Source: Synechococcaceae cyanobacterium SM2_3_1
GTDB lineage: Bacteria; Cyanobacteriota; Cyanobacteriia; Thermostichales; Thermostichaceae
Length of the DNA: 64,000 nt
NCBI GenBank assembly: GCA_012030715.1
Contig: JAAUUJ010000001.1
Span: 1 to 64,000, forward strand
Direction: 5' to 3'
A program made the position numbers and the translations under genes. The notes beneath the pieces are model-generated. The model saw only the letters and a list, made by a program, of their open reading frames with translations, ran no database searches and was not told the DNA's origin. This document shows positions 52,007-61,250 of this stretch, piece after piece. Positions within the stretch are counted from its first letter, which is position 1, and each line of letters begins with the position of its first letter.

Positions 52007-52927
52007 CTAGCGAGGACTGGCAGCCTGCATGGTGTGAAGGACTTCCTCCAGCTCTGCCTCCGAGACATGATAGACCTGGTTACAAAAATGGCAGGTGGCC
52101 TCCGCCCCTTTGTCTTCCAGAATCATGGTGCGTAACTCCTGTTGTCCCAACATCTGCAGCGCCCCCTTCACCCGCTCCTGACTGCAACGGCAATGGAAGC
52201 GGATCTGTTGCGTCCCGGGCAAGATCGTGAGTCCCAGATCACCGATATAGCGATTGAGCAGGTCTTCCAGGCTCTGACCTTCCGCCAGCAGCGGACTGAA
52301 TTCATCCACCAGAGTCAGGCGTTGTTCCAGTTCACGACTGAGACTGACAGAGGCTCCGGGCAACAACTGCAGCAGGATCCCCCCGGAGACCATGACTTCT
52401 TCATGATTGACCATGACCCCCAGCAGCACTGCGGAGGGGGTTTGCTCAGACACCGCCAGATAGCGAGTAATGTCATCCCCAATCTCGCCTGTAACGAGTT
52501 CAGTCGCACTGGTGTAAGGAACCCCATACCCCTGATCTCGAATCACGTGCAGGTAGCCGTACCTCCCAACGGCTTGGGCCACATTCAGCTTGCTGTGCTC
52601 CGTCAGGGGTAGCTCAATGGCAGGATTCTCCACATATCCCCGCACCGTTCCATCAATGCCCGCATCTACCCAAACCTTGCCCAGAGGTCCATCCCCTTTG
52701 ATCTGGAGATTAATGCGCGCCTGAGATTCTTTAAGATTGGCTGCTAACAGGAGGGCTGCATTGATGGTTCGCCCCAAGGCCACGGTTGCCACATAAGATA
52801 GTTGATGCCGTTGCCGTGCCTCCTCGACTGTGTGGGTGGAAACCAACCCTACGGCTCGAATCATCCCGTCGGCAGCAGTGGCACGTAACAGCTGATCGCA
52901 AGACTCTGCGGGATGGACTGTGATCAT
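52007..52927 (-). CDS. hslO: Hsp33 redox-regulated chaperone
   Basis: About 306 residues from ATG 52927 (MITVHPAESCDQLLRA). The fold shows TVEEARQRHQLSYVATVALGR. The C-terminal zinc switch has FHCRCSQ and ATCHFCNQVYH (CxC and CxxC), which oxidise to activate holdase function. It ends one base from the smc stop in convergent orientation. Confidence 0.93.
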   Translation of the reverse strand: MITVHPAESCDQLLRATAADGMIRAVGLVSTHTVEEARQRHQLSYVATVALGRTINAALLLAANLKESQARINLQIKGDGPLGKVWVDAGIDGTVRGYVENPAIELPLTEHSKLNVAQAVGRYGYLHVIRDQGYGVPYTSATELVTGEIGDDITRYLAVSEQTPSAVLLGVMVNHEEVMVSGGILLQLLPGASVSLSRELEQRLTLVDEFSPLLAEGQSLEDLLNRYIGDLGLTILPGTQQIRFHCRCSQERVKGALQMLGQQELRTMILEDKGAEATCHFCNQVYHVSEAELEEVLHTMQAASPR

Positions 52928-53244
52928 GGTCAAAAATCCAGAGGAAACGGCAGCTTATTAAATAATTTTAACCTTGCTCCATCAAGAGAAGAACGGACCC
53001 GAACGAAAGCTGCTGCCAGTTGCACCCATGCCGCAGATCCAGGCGGGCCAGGAAAAGGGGAAGCAGGGGCAGAGAATCCACGGGAGTGGGCGTTGGATCG
53101 ATCGGTTCTGGCCAGCCCCTTTTCTGGGAAAAGTATTAAGAACTGCTAAGAGACTCGATTGGGAATGGCCCCCATAGTCGAAAATAGCTTGCGAGTATGA
53201 GTGGGTCATGCTCTTTAACAAACTCAACTTGAGGATGGATATCC
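52928..53244. other. Intergenic region between hslO and apcA, 317 bp
   Basis: Divergent promoter space for hslO and apcA. In many cyanobacteria apcE lies immediately upstream of apcA; it does not here. No ORF-track entry in this stretch resembles a known protein. An A/T-rich stretch (ATTAAATAATTTTAACC, about 52959-52975) may be a promoter. Confidence 0.5.
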
Positions 53245-53730
53245 ATGAGCGTTGTCACAAAATCGATTGTGAATGCTGACGCAGAAGCGCGTTATTTAAG
53301 TCCTGGTGAGCTTGAACGGATTAAGTCCTTCGTGTCTAAGGGTGAAGCTCGTCTTCGCATTGCTCAGGTTCTGACTGAGTCTCGTGAGCGGATTGTGAAG
53401 CAAGCGGCGGATCAGCTTTTCCAGAAGCGGCCTGATGTGGTCTCCCCTGGTGGAAATGCCTACGGTGAAGAAATGACCGCCACCTGTCTGCGCGACATGG
53501 ACTATTATCTGCGTCTGGTGACCTACGGAGTCATTGCGGGTGATGTCACTCCCATTGAAGAGATCGGCCTGGTGGGTGTGCGGGAGATGTACAACTCCCT
53601 GGGCACTCCGATCCCAGCTGTGGCAGAAAGTGTGCGCCAGATGAAGTTGGTGGCCACCAGTCTGCTGTCTGGGGATGATGCCACTGAAACAGGTTACTAC
53701 TTCGATTACGTCGTGGGCGCCATGAGCTAG
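53245..53730 (+). CDS. apcA: ApcA allophycocyanin alpha subunit
   Basis: 161 residues. Conserved phycobiliprotein sequence from [17 protein letters not shown] to [20 protein letters not shown]. The bilin-attachment cysteine is in [13 protein letters not shown], with the conserved aspartate for chromophore contact. It is a phycobilisome core subunit. The ribosome site is GAGGATG before ATG 53245. It is the first gene of apcABC. Confidence 0.98.
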   Translation: MSVVTKSIVNADAEARYLSPGELERIKSFVSKGEARLRIAQVLTESRERIVKQAADQLFQKRPDVVSPGGNAYGEEMTATCLRDMDYYLRLVTYGVIAGDVTPIEEIGLVGVREMYNSLGTPIPAVAESVRQMKLVATSLLSGDDATETGYYFDYVVGAMS

Positions 53731-53796
53731 TCCCGATGGGATTAGTCCTGACCCTTTTTTTGTTCCATATCTAAGAAACCAGCATAGGAAGTCATC

Positions 53797-54282
53797 ATGC
53801 AAGACGCAGTTACTGCTGTAATCAATAGCTACGACGTTCAGGGCAAGTACCTGGATGCCTCTGCAATGGATAAGTTGAAGTCCTTCTTCTCCACTGGGGA
53901 ATTGCGAGTGCGGGCAGCTGGTACGATTGCTGCCAATGCCTCCACCATTGTCAAAGACGCAGCTGCGAAAGCCCTGCTGTACTCTGATCTGACCCGTCCC
54001 GGTGGCAATATGTACACCACCCGTCGTTATGCCGCTTGCATCCGCGACATGGACTACTACCTCCGCTACGCCACCTATGCCATGCTGGCTGGCGACACCT
54101 CCATTCTCGATGAGCGGGTGCTCAACGGTCTGAAGGAAACCTACAACTCTCTGGGAGTACCCATCGGTGCCACCATCCAGGCAATTCAGGCCATGAAGGA
54201 AGTGACCGCCTCTCTGGTGGGCATGGATGCAGGGAAAGAGATGGGTGTTTACTTTGATTACATCTGCTCTGGCTTGAGCTAA
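53797..54282 (+). CDS. apcB: ApcB allophycocyanin beta subunit
   Basis: 161 residues, [20 protein letters not shown], with the bilin cysteine in [13 protein letters not shown] and the asparagine-methylation-type region in [12 protein letters not shown]. Partner of ApcA in the phycobilisome core trimer. It begins 66 bases after apcA, and a strong hairpin follows the gene. Confidence 0.98.
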   Translation: MQDAVTAVINSYDVQGKYLDASAMDKLKSFFSTGELRVRAAGTIAANASTIVKDAAAKALLYSDLTRPGGNMYTTRRYAACIRDMDYYLRYATYAMLAGDTSILDERVLNGLKETYNSLGVPIGATIQAIQAMKEVTASLVGMDAGKEMGVYFDYICSGLS

Positions 54283-54285
54283 TTA

Positions 54286-54306
54286 GCCCCCACTTGAGCG
54301 GGGGGA
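54286..54306 (+). terminator. GC hairpin between apcB and apcC, probable attenuator or processing stem
   Basis: CCCCC - about 8 bases - GGGGGG right after the apcB stop with no T tract. In other cyanobacteria a similar stem lowers apcC message compared with apcAB. It likely acts as a partial terminator or mRNA stabiliser. Confidence 0.55.
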
Positions 54307-54436
54307 AGTGAACCCCCTGAGCAGACAGCCTACTGCAGGGATCTGGTGTGCACATGTGCGCGAGCTTTCTGAAGTGAGCTGTCTGCTTTTAGCTTTGATA
54401 GACCTTTGCAAAGATTTTTCTAAATAGGGCTTGACT

Positions 54437-54640
54437 ATGCGCATGTTCAAAGTTACGGCTTGTGTCCCCAGCCAAACTCGGATTCGCACCCAGCGGGAGC
54501 TCCAGAACACCTATTTCACTAAACTGGTTCCCTATGAGAACTGGTTCATGGAACAACAGCGGATTCAGAAGTCTGGGGGACGGATCCTCAGAGTTGAGCT
54601 GGCAACCGGCAAACCGGGTCTGGATGTGGGGTTGCTATAA
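54437..54640 (+). CDS. apcC: ApcC core linker protein Lc
   Basis: 67 residues, MRMFKVTACVPSQTRIRTQRELQNTYFTKLV, the standard small linker that caps allophycocyanin trimers. I use ATG 54437, because the ORF-track start 54431 is TTG. It is the last gene of apcABC and is followed by a candidate terminator. Confidence 0.97.
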   Translation: MRMFKVTACVPSQTRIRTQRELQNTYFTKLVPYENWFMEQQRIQKSGGRILRVELATGKPGLDVGLL

Positions 54641-54660
54641 GGCTAGTGGTTCTTTTCTTG

Positions 54661-54700
54661 GGCGGCGGTACAGTCCTGCACTGCGCCGTCTTTTCCTTTT
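54661..54700 (+). terminator. Candidate rho-independent terminator of apcABC
   Basis: An imperfect stem GGCGGCGGTACAG / CTGCGCCGTC with loop TCCTGCA, followed by TTTTCCTTTT. It lies just after apcC and before the convergent response regulator. Confidence 0.55.
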
Positions 54701-54844
54701 TGGATTCAAGTGCTGGAGATGGATGGGGTTTATTAGGGTTTTCGGGCTTGAGGCCTGTCAACGACTGGGTAAAGAAACGATTTCCTGTCGGATCCGGAGA
54801 GCTCCGCGCTCTGTACTGGCAGCTCACATGGCCTGACCAGGTTG

Positions 54845-55519
54845 CTATTCCTCATCCCCCTGCGCATTCAGGAGGGCAGTATATCCCTGCTCATAGGCAA
54901 ACCGGACCAGCTGGGCTCGATTGTCCAGGGATAGCTTACTGAGGATATTGGTTAGATGGGTTTGGACCGTGCGCGGACTGATGTAAAGCTTTTCGCCGAT
55001 CTGTTTGTTGGTTGCCCCGCGAATCACTTCCCGAAACACTCGCTCTTCGGCGGGCGTCAGCGGTAAAGACGGAGGAGCGGGAGGTGGAGGAGGCGGCTCG
55101 ACACGACCCGCAGGTTGCTTCTGGATCAGTCTGAGAATTTCTGCCTGGGTCCGTCGTGACCGCTCAATTTGAGCTTCGATCTTGGCCACAAGTTCACGAG
55201 GTTCGAAGGGTTTGATGATGTAGTCATCGGCTCCCCATTCATAGCCCTGGACGCGGTCATCCACCTCCCCCCGTGAGGAGAGAAAGATAAAGGGGACGAG
55301 CTCTCCACCTCGCAACTGTCGCAGCTGTCGGCAAAATTCAAAGCCATCCATCTCGGGCATCATGACATCTGAGACGATCACATCCGGCAATTCTTGTGAA
55401 AAAACCGACAGGCCCTCCTGACCTGAGGATCCTGTGTAGACACGATAGCCGTGCTGTGTCAAATGCCGACTGAGAATCTTGAGAGAGACCGGATCATCAT
55501 CGACAATCAAGACACGCTT
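54845..55519 (-). CDS. NarL/LuxR-type response regulator
   Basis: About 224 residues from ATG 55519 (MKRVLIVDDDPVSLKILSRHL). The receiver has its aspartate in VIVSDVMMPEMDG and lysine in YIIKPFEPREL. A proline-rich linker (PPPPPPAPPS) joins a LuxR-type helix-turn-helix (ATNKQIGEKLYISPRTVQTHLTNILSKL). The paired kinase is unknown; Ycf29-like proteins have this architecture. It converges on apcC. Confidence 0.88.
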   Translation of the reverse strand, partial: KRVLIVDDDPVSLKILSRHLTQHGYRVYTGSSGQEGLSVFSQELPDVIVSDVMMPEMDGFEFCRQLRQLRGGELVPFIFLSSRGEVDDRVQGYEWGADDYIIKPFEPRELVAKIEAQIERSRRTQAEILRLIQKQPAGRVEPPPPPPAPPSLPLTPAEERVFREVIRGATNKQIGEKLYISPRTVQTHLTNILSKLSLDNRAQLVRFAYEQGYTALLNAQGDEE

Positions 55520-55706
55520 CATAGATACCCTGTTGAAGGAAGCTTTCCTTCCCAAAAAAGTTCAAGCCATAGCCTTACACCAAGTCTCACCCCGAAACAG
55601 CGGAGCTATCCTCTATGGTCCAATATAAGAGGATTTATCTCAAGAACCCTAAACGTATCTCAAATCCAAGAGGGATGAAAGCTTTCGGATCAGGGCAGCT
55701 GCCTGG

Positions 55707-56177
55707 TTACTCCAGGGTGGTTTCGTAGGGGTCAGTGGCCTTAGTCTTGACACTGCGGAAATTAACAGTTTGTGTGTAACGAGCAAATTCAGCATTGGTC
55801 AGGTTAGCACTGACATAATAACCAGCGGTTACATCACTGCTAAACACCAGAATATCTCCATGTTGGAGATCATGGGAGTAACAGCGACGATCGTTGATGA
55901 TAATGCCATTGGTGCTTCTTTTTCCCTGAAGATTGCCATCGATGATTCGAAAGACATAACGCTCGGGACCCGGAACTGGGAGCCTTAACAGAATGGCATG
56001 CTGCCGCGAGACAAAACTGGAATAAAGCACAATAGCGTTGGAGGTATCTCGACCCAACGAGTAGGTGGCAGCTTCCAGGGAAACAGTGCGGCGGCCCTTA
56101 GTGTCTTCGATGACCAGAACATGCCGGATAAGCTTACGCTCGTCCTGAGAATCAGGGCTTAGCTCTTGATCAGTCAC
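55707..56177 (-). CDS. FHA-domain protein
   Basis: 156 residues. The forkhead-associated domain is seen as LGRDTSNAIVLYSSFVSRQHAI (phosphothreonine-binding arginine and serine) and STNGIIINDRR. Flanking sequence is low complexity. The start is GTG 56177. Its partner kinase is not evident in the window. The region between this gene and GT39 holds a structured-RNA candidate. Confidence 0.83.
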   Translation of the reverse strand: MTDQELSPDSQDERKLIRHVLVIEDTKGRRTVSLEAATYSLGRDTSNAIVLYSSFVSRQHAILLRLPVPGPERYVFRIIDGNLQGKRSTNGIIINDRRCYSHDLQHGDILVFSSDVTAGYYVSANLTNAEFARYTQTVNFRSVKTKATDPYETTLE

Positions 56178-56337
56178 AGATCTCCTGAGTCAGTTCCCAC
56201 TACTGAATCAACAGAATGCACAGAGATACCACCTGCAGCAGAGTATCCTATTTGGCACCTGTTTGTCACCTAGCGCACTCCGCGTCCTTCACCTCAGGTT
56301 TACCGGCTACCAGAAGATTGTGATAGTCTCATAATGT

Positions 56338-56591
56338 CGTTTAGTAAGGGGGATTGCACTGAATGCCCGATAGTAGTAAACATAAGGGTCATCTCGTTGG
56401 AGTTAGCCGGCTGTGGGCCGGGGCTGTTCTCTAACCGTTAGATTCTCTGCCCTTCAGACTACTGAAGAGCTTCAAGGGTCCGACGTGTGGGGTTCCTCCC
56501 GGCAGTCAGGTTCCGCTTGAAGACCCGCTAGACCGCTCCCTCTCCTTACTAAACGCGAAGCTCCTGCTAAGCGCCTACGGGTTGGGAGCGG
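56338..56591. ncRNA. Candidate structured RNA, class and strand undetermined
   Basis: This lies in the 423-bp gap between the FHA and GT39 genes with no ORF. A perfect 12-bp inverted repeat CGTTTAGTAAGG (56338-56349) / CCTTACTAAACG (56544-56555) would close a roughly 218-base RNA. Inside are hairpins CCGGC-5-GCCGG, CTTCAG-4-CTGAAG and a GGGTC/GACCC stem. A second perfect 8-bp stem CCGCTCCC (56533-56540) / GGGAGCGG (56584-56591) crosses the first, giving a pseudoknot or two alternative folds. A CATAAT box lies at 56330. A 6S-like RNA is possible but not demonstrated. Confidence 0.5.
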
Positions 56592-56600
56592 ATAGTTATA

Positions 56601-58307
56601 TTAAGGCTGGTTGACCATCTTCAGAAAGGCTCCGTGCTTTTCCAGGGTGAATAGCGATAAATTCAGACTCAACTCTGACTCAAAAGGGATCCAGGTGATC
56701 ACGGTTGCAGCAGGTTCGTTCTTGAGCAGGGTCTGTAATTCTTCTACTGTGGCCGCGTAGGGAACGTGGAGCGGTCCATAGAAATAGGGAATATAGGAGC
56801 GATAACCGTAGAGGATCAGAGGGGCAGTGGTTTGATCCTGGGTCTGAAAGAACTGAATCGCCCCTCCCTGGGCATGCAGCAAGAGATGGGGAGCCAGACC
56901 CAGCCAGACACTCTGGGCGGTCAAACCTGAAAAACCTAGCAGCAGCATCCAGGCCCACAGGCTCCGTTGATTCAGGCTCATCCACCAGCTGAGTAGGCCA
57001 ATCATCAGAAACAGAGCCGGAAGGAAGCTCCAGAGGGGCCAAGCAACCGGAGCGCGCAGATAGCCAAGGGTCAGGGGATCTTGAATCCAGGTCTTGAGCA
57101 GACTGGGATGACGTCCTAGCCAGGGGACGAGCGTGAGAAGAAATAACCAGAACAGCCCTGTGCAGAGGATCCCCGCTATTTCCAGAAAGGAGGGAGTTGC
57201 CTGCTTCTGGAGGAATTGATGGAGTCGCAGGGCCGCCCAGAAGGATCCGAGAGGGTAGAGCAATGAAGTGTAGTGGATCAGTTTGGTTTGCACCAGCAGA
57301 GAGAACACCGCCAGGACAACGGCAATCGCCACGATACTCAGATGCAAGAAGGCTTGTTGTTGCTCGGTAGGGGCAGTTAATTGGGGTGGGTGCCGCCTCC
57401 ACAGTGTTGATCCGAGTGCCCCCACTGAGAGAAAGGCAAAGGGAAAACAGCCGAGGCCATAGGCCAGGATATGAAAGTAAATGGGTCCGGGGTGTCCATC
57501 ATTCCGAGTTAGAATCCGCCATTGATACCTGCTAAACTCCACCACAAAGTCTGGCCCCTGAAACCAGAGTTCCAGGATAAACCAGCTGCAGGCAACCCCC
57601 CCACTGATCAGCAGAAAGAGAGCCACCTGCCATAACTGCGGGTAAGGACGACGGTGCCAGCACTTGTATAGAACCCAGATGATCATGGGTAATCCCCAAC
57701 CGAGAGGTCCTTTGGTCAGGACAGCCAGACCCAGGGCAACCGCTGCAATCAGCAGAGGCACCACTCCCTTTTTCTCCTTTGAAATCTGTTGATCCATGAA
57801 AAATAAGCCCCCCAGCCCCATCAGCATCAACAGGTTAAGCAGGGGATCAATTAAGCCAGTTTTGCCAAACCAGAGGGGGAGAAAACTGGTGCAGAGCAGG
57901 ATTGACCAGAGCAGGGCCAGCGCGGGTCCCCACAGATAGACTCCTACCCCATAGAGCCCGGAAACTGTCATCCCACTGGCGAGGGCACTGGGCAGGCGGG
58001 CAGTCGTCTCAGATAGTCCACCCCAGGAAAAGGCCATGGCCTGCAACCACATGAACAAAGGAGGTTTTTCCCAGAAAGGGTCTCCGTTGATGATCAACGA
58101 CAGCCAGTCTCCAGATACCACCATCTGGCGGGCCAGGCTGGCATAGATCAGTTCATCCCAATCAAATAAGACAGGCTGACCTTGAAAAGCGAGAAAAAGA
58201 AAAGCTGCACACAGGCCAATGACAAAGGTCATCAGACCTCTTTGCCGCATCAGGGTTTGTGCAGACTGATCCAACCTGACCCAATCCAGAGCCGGAGTTT
58301 TTTTCAT
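56601..58307 (-). CDS. GT39-type membrane glycosyltransferase (ArnT/PMT-like)
   Basis: 568 residues with about 10 or more transmembrane helices. The N-terminal catalytic loop has LFDWDELIYASLARQM and the later DPFWEKPPLFMWLQA, the acidic and lipid-linked sugar-recognition features of the family. It probably transfers a sugar or aminosugar from a polyprenyl phosphate donor at the membrane. Its ATG follows the 58320 gene. Confidence 0.85.
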   Translation of the reverse strand: MKKTPALDWVRLDQSAQTLMRQRGLMTFVIGLCAAFLFLAFQGQPVLFDWDELIYASLARQMVVSGDWLSLIINGDPFWEKPPLFMWLQAMAFSWGGLSETTARLPSALASGMTVSGLYGVGVYLWGPALALLWSILLCTSFLPLWFGKTGLIDPLLNLLMLMGLGGLFFMDQQISKEKKGVVPLLIAAVALGLAVLTKGPLGWGLPMIIWVLYKCWHRRPYPQLWQVALFLLISGGVACSWFILELWFQGPDFVVEFSRYQWRILTRNDGHPGPIYFHILAYGLGCFPFAFLSVGALGSTLWRRHPPQLTAPTEQQQAFLHLSIVAIAVVLAVFSLLVQTKLIHYTSLLYPLGSFWAALRLHQFLQKQATPSFLEIAGILCTGLFWLFLLTLVPWLGRHPSLLKTWIQDPLTLGYLRAPVAWPLWSFLPALFLMIGLLSWWMSLNQRSLWAWMLLLGFSGLTAQSVWLGLAPHLLLHAQGGAIQFFQTQDQTTAPLILYGYRSYIPYFYGPLHVPYAATVEELQTLLKNEPAATVITWIPFESELSLNLSLFTLEKHGAFLKMVNQP

Positions 58308-58319
58308 GGGGCAACTATC

Positions 58320-59025
58320 TCATTCCTGATCCCTATGGGTGGGGTCGGAGATGGGGATCGGGGTCGGCGAAACGGTCGGGGTCGGCGAAACGGTCGGGGT
58401 CGGAGAGGGGATCGGAGTGGGCGTTGGATCGGGGGCAGGGAGGATTTCCAGGGATGCACTCGCCTCTGCAGTCTGATCGGCTCCATCCTGAACCGTCACG
58501 GTTAGCTGGTAGTTTCCGGTGGGAGCATTAGCGGGCACCACCATGGGAATGGAGGCCGTGCATACCAAGCTGCTGACGGTACAACCCACTTCAGAGGGGG
58601 AGAATTGGTAAGTCAGGGTGAGAGGGGGTTGGTTGGCAGCAATGGTGAAATTGGCAAGACCGGCTGGGGCAGTGACAGCAGCCAGAACAGAGAAGGGGAC
58701 AGTTTGTTGAGCTTCCGGTAAAGTGGCAATCGCAATACTGGGTGAGGCAGCAGAGGTAGGACTGGGGGAGGGGAAGGAGGTGGGCGTGGTGGTGGGCGTT
58801 GGGATCAGGGTCGGAAGGGGAGACAGGGTGGGTGTAGGTCTAGGAGAAGGCTGAGGTTGGACGGTAATGCCTGGGGGGGGTGGTGGTAATGATGGGCGCG
58901 GGTGTGATCCGCACCTGGGAAGGGGAGCTATCATCATCGCTACAAGCAGCCAGGGCTAAGAGACAGAGGATTCCCAGCCCTAACGGATAGGTGCAAGCAT
59001 GTGCAGGCAAGCGTAGGCATCCCAT
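58320..59025 (-). CDS. Proline/threonine-rich lipoprotein with an Ig-like region, one frameshift
   Basis: From ATG 59025: MGCLRLPAHACTY, and lipobox LCLLALAAC. The frame breaks at eight Gs on the plus strand (58873-58880); one fewer gives TTTPPGITVQPQPSP. A PTPTP-type linker follows, then a cadherin/PKD-like beta region (LANFTIAANQPPLTLTYQF, GNYQLTVTVQDGAD) and a C-terminal repeat of SPTPTVSPTP. It is probably surface exposed. No enzyme motif. Confidence 0.65.
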
Positions 59026-59146
59026 GGTATTGTCCTCTTCGGCGAGAAGGGCTCAATCTCAGTTAAACCCAATGGATCTCACAATCTACTATATGTAGAG
59101 CTATGCTGAAATGCAAACACTAAATATGTAGATCTTTCCCAGTTTT

Positions 59147-60102
59147 TCACTGGATGATCAAGAGATTGGTGAGCTCGATATTCAAAATAGAATTGGTCTC
59201 TAATGTCACCACCCGATCGACATTTGTAGTTCCCGCTGCCGCCCCAGCCAGGCCACCTGCCAGAATTGGAATAAATCCAACACCGCCCGTGAGAACTCCC
59301 AGGGCTAATCCTCCAGCGGCTCCATATCCGGCCCCTCGTATCGCTGTGGTTCCCAGATCAGCGTTGGGATCCATACCCATGGGCAGCAGTTCTGACTGTC
59401 CTTGCAGGAGATAGGTGGCATTTTGAATGGTGATGCGGCTAGCCACAAAGCGGTTGCCAATGACGCGGTCGAAATCGCGGCCAGTTTCTCCATCCTCGGG
59501 ATCACGTTCTTCCAGGATGGGTTGAAAGGTCCCCCACACTACACTCCCGGCGGGGATCACCACCTGCCCGGTGGAGTCGGTGACCGGATCCGAAACTTCT
59601 AGCTGGCCGTTGATCGCCTGAAATGGGGGAAAGGTGATCTCACGGTAGACCGTTAACGGTAATTGTGTGCCTGGGGGAAGCTGCCCTTTGACAACACCAC
59701 CCACGGGTGCAGCTGGCGTAATGCCAGGAATCCGTTCATAGGTATAGGGTTGCGGGGCGGTGGAGGATCCTGCCGCTACAGGGTTTGCAGGGGCAGAGAG
59801 ATTGGGGAGGACAGGAGAAAGCGGAGAGGTGGGGTTGGGGGAACCGTGGCCGGAGGCAGGGAATTGTCGCCTCCCTGAAAGGATCCCGAAGGAGAGGCGA
59901 AATCTCCGTTCTCAGTAAACTGTGCGGTGGGGAGTAAAGGCATCGTGGGTACACCTGAACCAGCTGAGGTCGGATCCTCGGGTTTGGTGAAGTCAAATTC
60001 CTGGGCCTGCACAGGTATTCCCCCCGAGGTCAAAACGGAGCTAAGCAACCCTCCCCAGAGGGACAGGATAGCGACTGACCGGAGAGAGGATGGAGCAGAC
60101 AT
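59147..60102 (-). CDS. Exported VirB10/TrbI-like protein, one frameshift
   Basis: About 319 residues after repair. From ATG 60102 (MSAPSSLRSVAILSLWGG) it has a signal peptide ending near VQAQEF. The frame breaks at five Gs on the plus strand (59837-59841); adding one C gives PATVPPNPTSPLSPV. The C-terminus has VIPAGSVVWGTF, ERDPEDGETGRDFDR, VIGNRFVAS and a glycine-rich segment (GAAGGLALGVLTGG), which resemble the VirB10/TrbI beta-barrel region. No other type IV secretion gene is nearby, so the role is unknown. Confidence 0.6.
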
Positions 60103-60308
60103 GCAGACCTCACACATCAAGACACGAGGTAGTTTAGCACCGATCTGACCCATTTCACACCAGATGTAGTAGACTTACTAGCTTTTATCAGAAAAAGACT
60201 ACTAAGCGTAGCTGACTTGCAAAAAAGCCCCAGGGGGGGTCTACCCTGATCCGCAGGTGGCGAGGCAGAAACTTCTCTTAGAGTGGATTATGGATCTTCT
60301 GCTCAACC

Positions 60309-61199
60309 ATGGTTATGGATATTACTTCTGAGTCCACCAGCAACGAACTTGTAGAACCTCTTTCTGTCCCACTGGCCCACAAGCTCGATCAGCTCTACAC
60401 TCTCTTTGCCAGCATGGACCAGGTGATGGTGGCCTATTCGGGTGGCATTGACAGTACCCTGGTGGCCAAAATGGCTGATGAAGTTCTGGGAGAGCATGCT
60501 CTGGCTGTGACTGCCGCGTCCCCTTCGCTTTTACCAGAGGATCTGGACGAGGCAATTCAACAGGCGGCGTACCTGGGTTTGCGCCATGAGCTGGTCGCCA
60601 CCCATGAGCTGGAGGATCCCAACTATACGGCAAATCCTAGCAATCGCTGCTACTTCTGCAAAAGTGAACTGCACGATACCCTGCGGAAGCTGGCTCAAGC
60701 AAGAGGCTACCTGTATATTGTCGACGGCCTGAACGCCGATGATCTCCACGATTATCGTCCTGGGGTTCAGGCGGCAGTCGAACGGGGGGTTCGCTCACCC
60801 CTAGCCGAAGTGGGAGTCAGTAAGCTGGAGGTGCGGCAGCTCTCTCGATTTCTGCAGTTGCCCTGGTGGGATAAGCCTGCTCAACCCTGTTTGAGTTCTC
60901 GGTTCCCCTATGGGGAGTCGATTACCGTGGAGAAACTGGCCCGCGTCGGGGCTGCTGAACGCTACTTACGGCAACTGGGATGGCGTCAGGTGCGGGTGCG
61001 ATCTCAACAGGATACCGCCCGGATCGAACTGCCAGCCGATACCCTCCCTACTTTTATCCAGACCACTGATCTACCCGCCCTGGTTCAGGCTTTTTTCCAG
61101 ATGGGATTTTTGTACGTCTGTCTTGATCTAGAAGGATTTCAGAGTGGAAAGTTAAATCGAGTCCTGATGCCATCCTCAGAATCACTTGTATCATCCTGA
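60309..61199 (+). CDS. larE: LarE-type ATP-dependent sulfur transferase
   Basis: About 296 residues. The PP-loop is AYSGGIDSTLVAKMA, followed by NPSNRCYFCKSEL and the sacrificial cysteine region PAQPCLSSRFPYGE. In lactobacilli LarE donates sulfur to make the nickel-pincer cofactor of lactate racemase. No larA, larB or larC is in the window. It starts at ATG 60309 or 60315. Confidence 0.88.
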   Translation: MVMDITSESTSNELVEPLSVPLAHKLDQLYTLFASMDQVMVAYSGGIDSTLVAKMADEVLGEHALAVTAASPSLLPEDLDEAIQQAAYLGLRHELVATHELEDPNYTANPSNRCYFCKSELHDTLRKLAQARGYLYIVDGLNADDLHDYRPGVQAAVERGVRSPLAEVGVSKLEVRQLSRFLQLPWWDKPAQPCLSSRFPYGESITVEKLARVGAAERYLRQLGWRQVRVRSQQDTARIELPADTLPTFIQTTDLPALVQAFFQMGFLYVCLDLEGFQSGKLNRVLMPSSESLVSS

Positions 61200-61250
61200 G
61201 TAGGTCTGGACGAGGACATCCCCGTTAATCCTGATGATTGTGAGTTGCCC

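Noticed and set aside
52913-53149. 78-codon ORF upstream of apcA
   Set aside because: It overlaps the hslO start on the other strand and shows no protein family features.
56338-56555. Retron msr-msd based on the long terminal inverted repeat
   Set aside because: No reverse transcriptase lies nearby; adjacent genes encode FHA and GT39 proteins.
58320-58870. CRISPR or satellite array in the repeated TCGGCG/CGGGGT blocks
   Set aside because: The repeats encode the SPTPTV-type protein linker; there are no spaced identical repeats with unique spacers.
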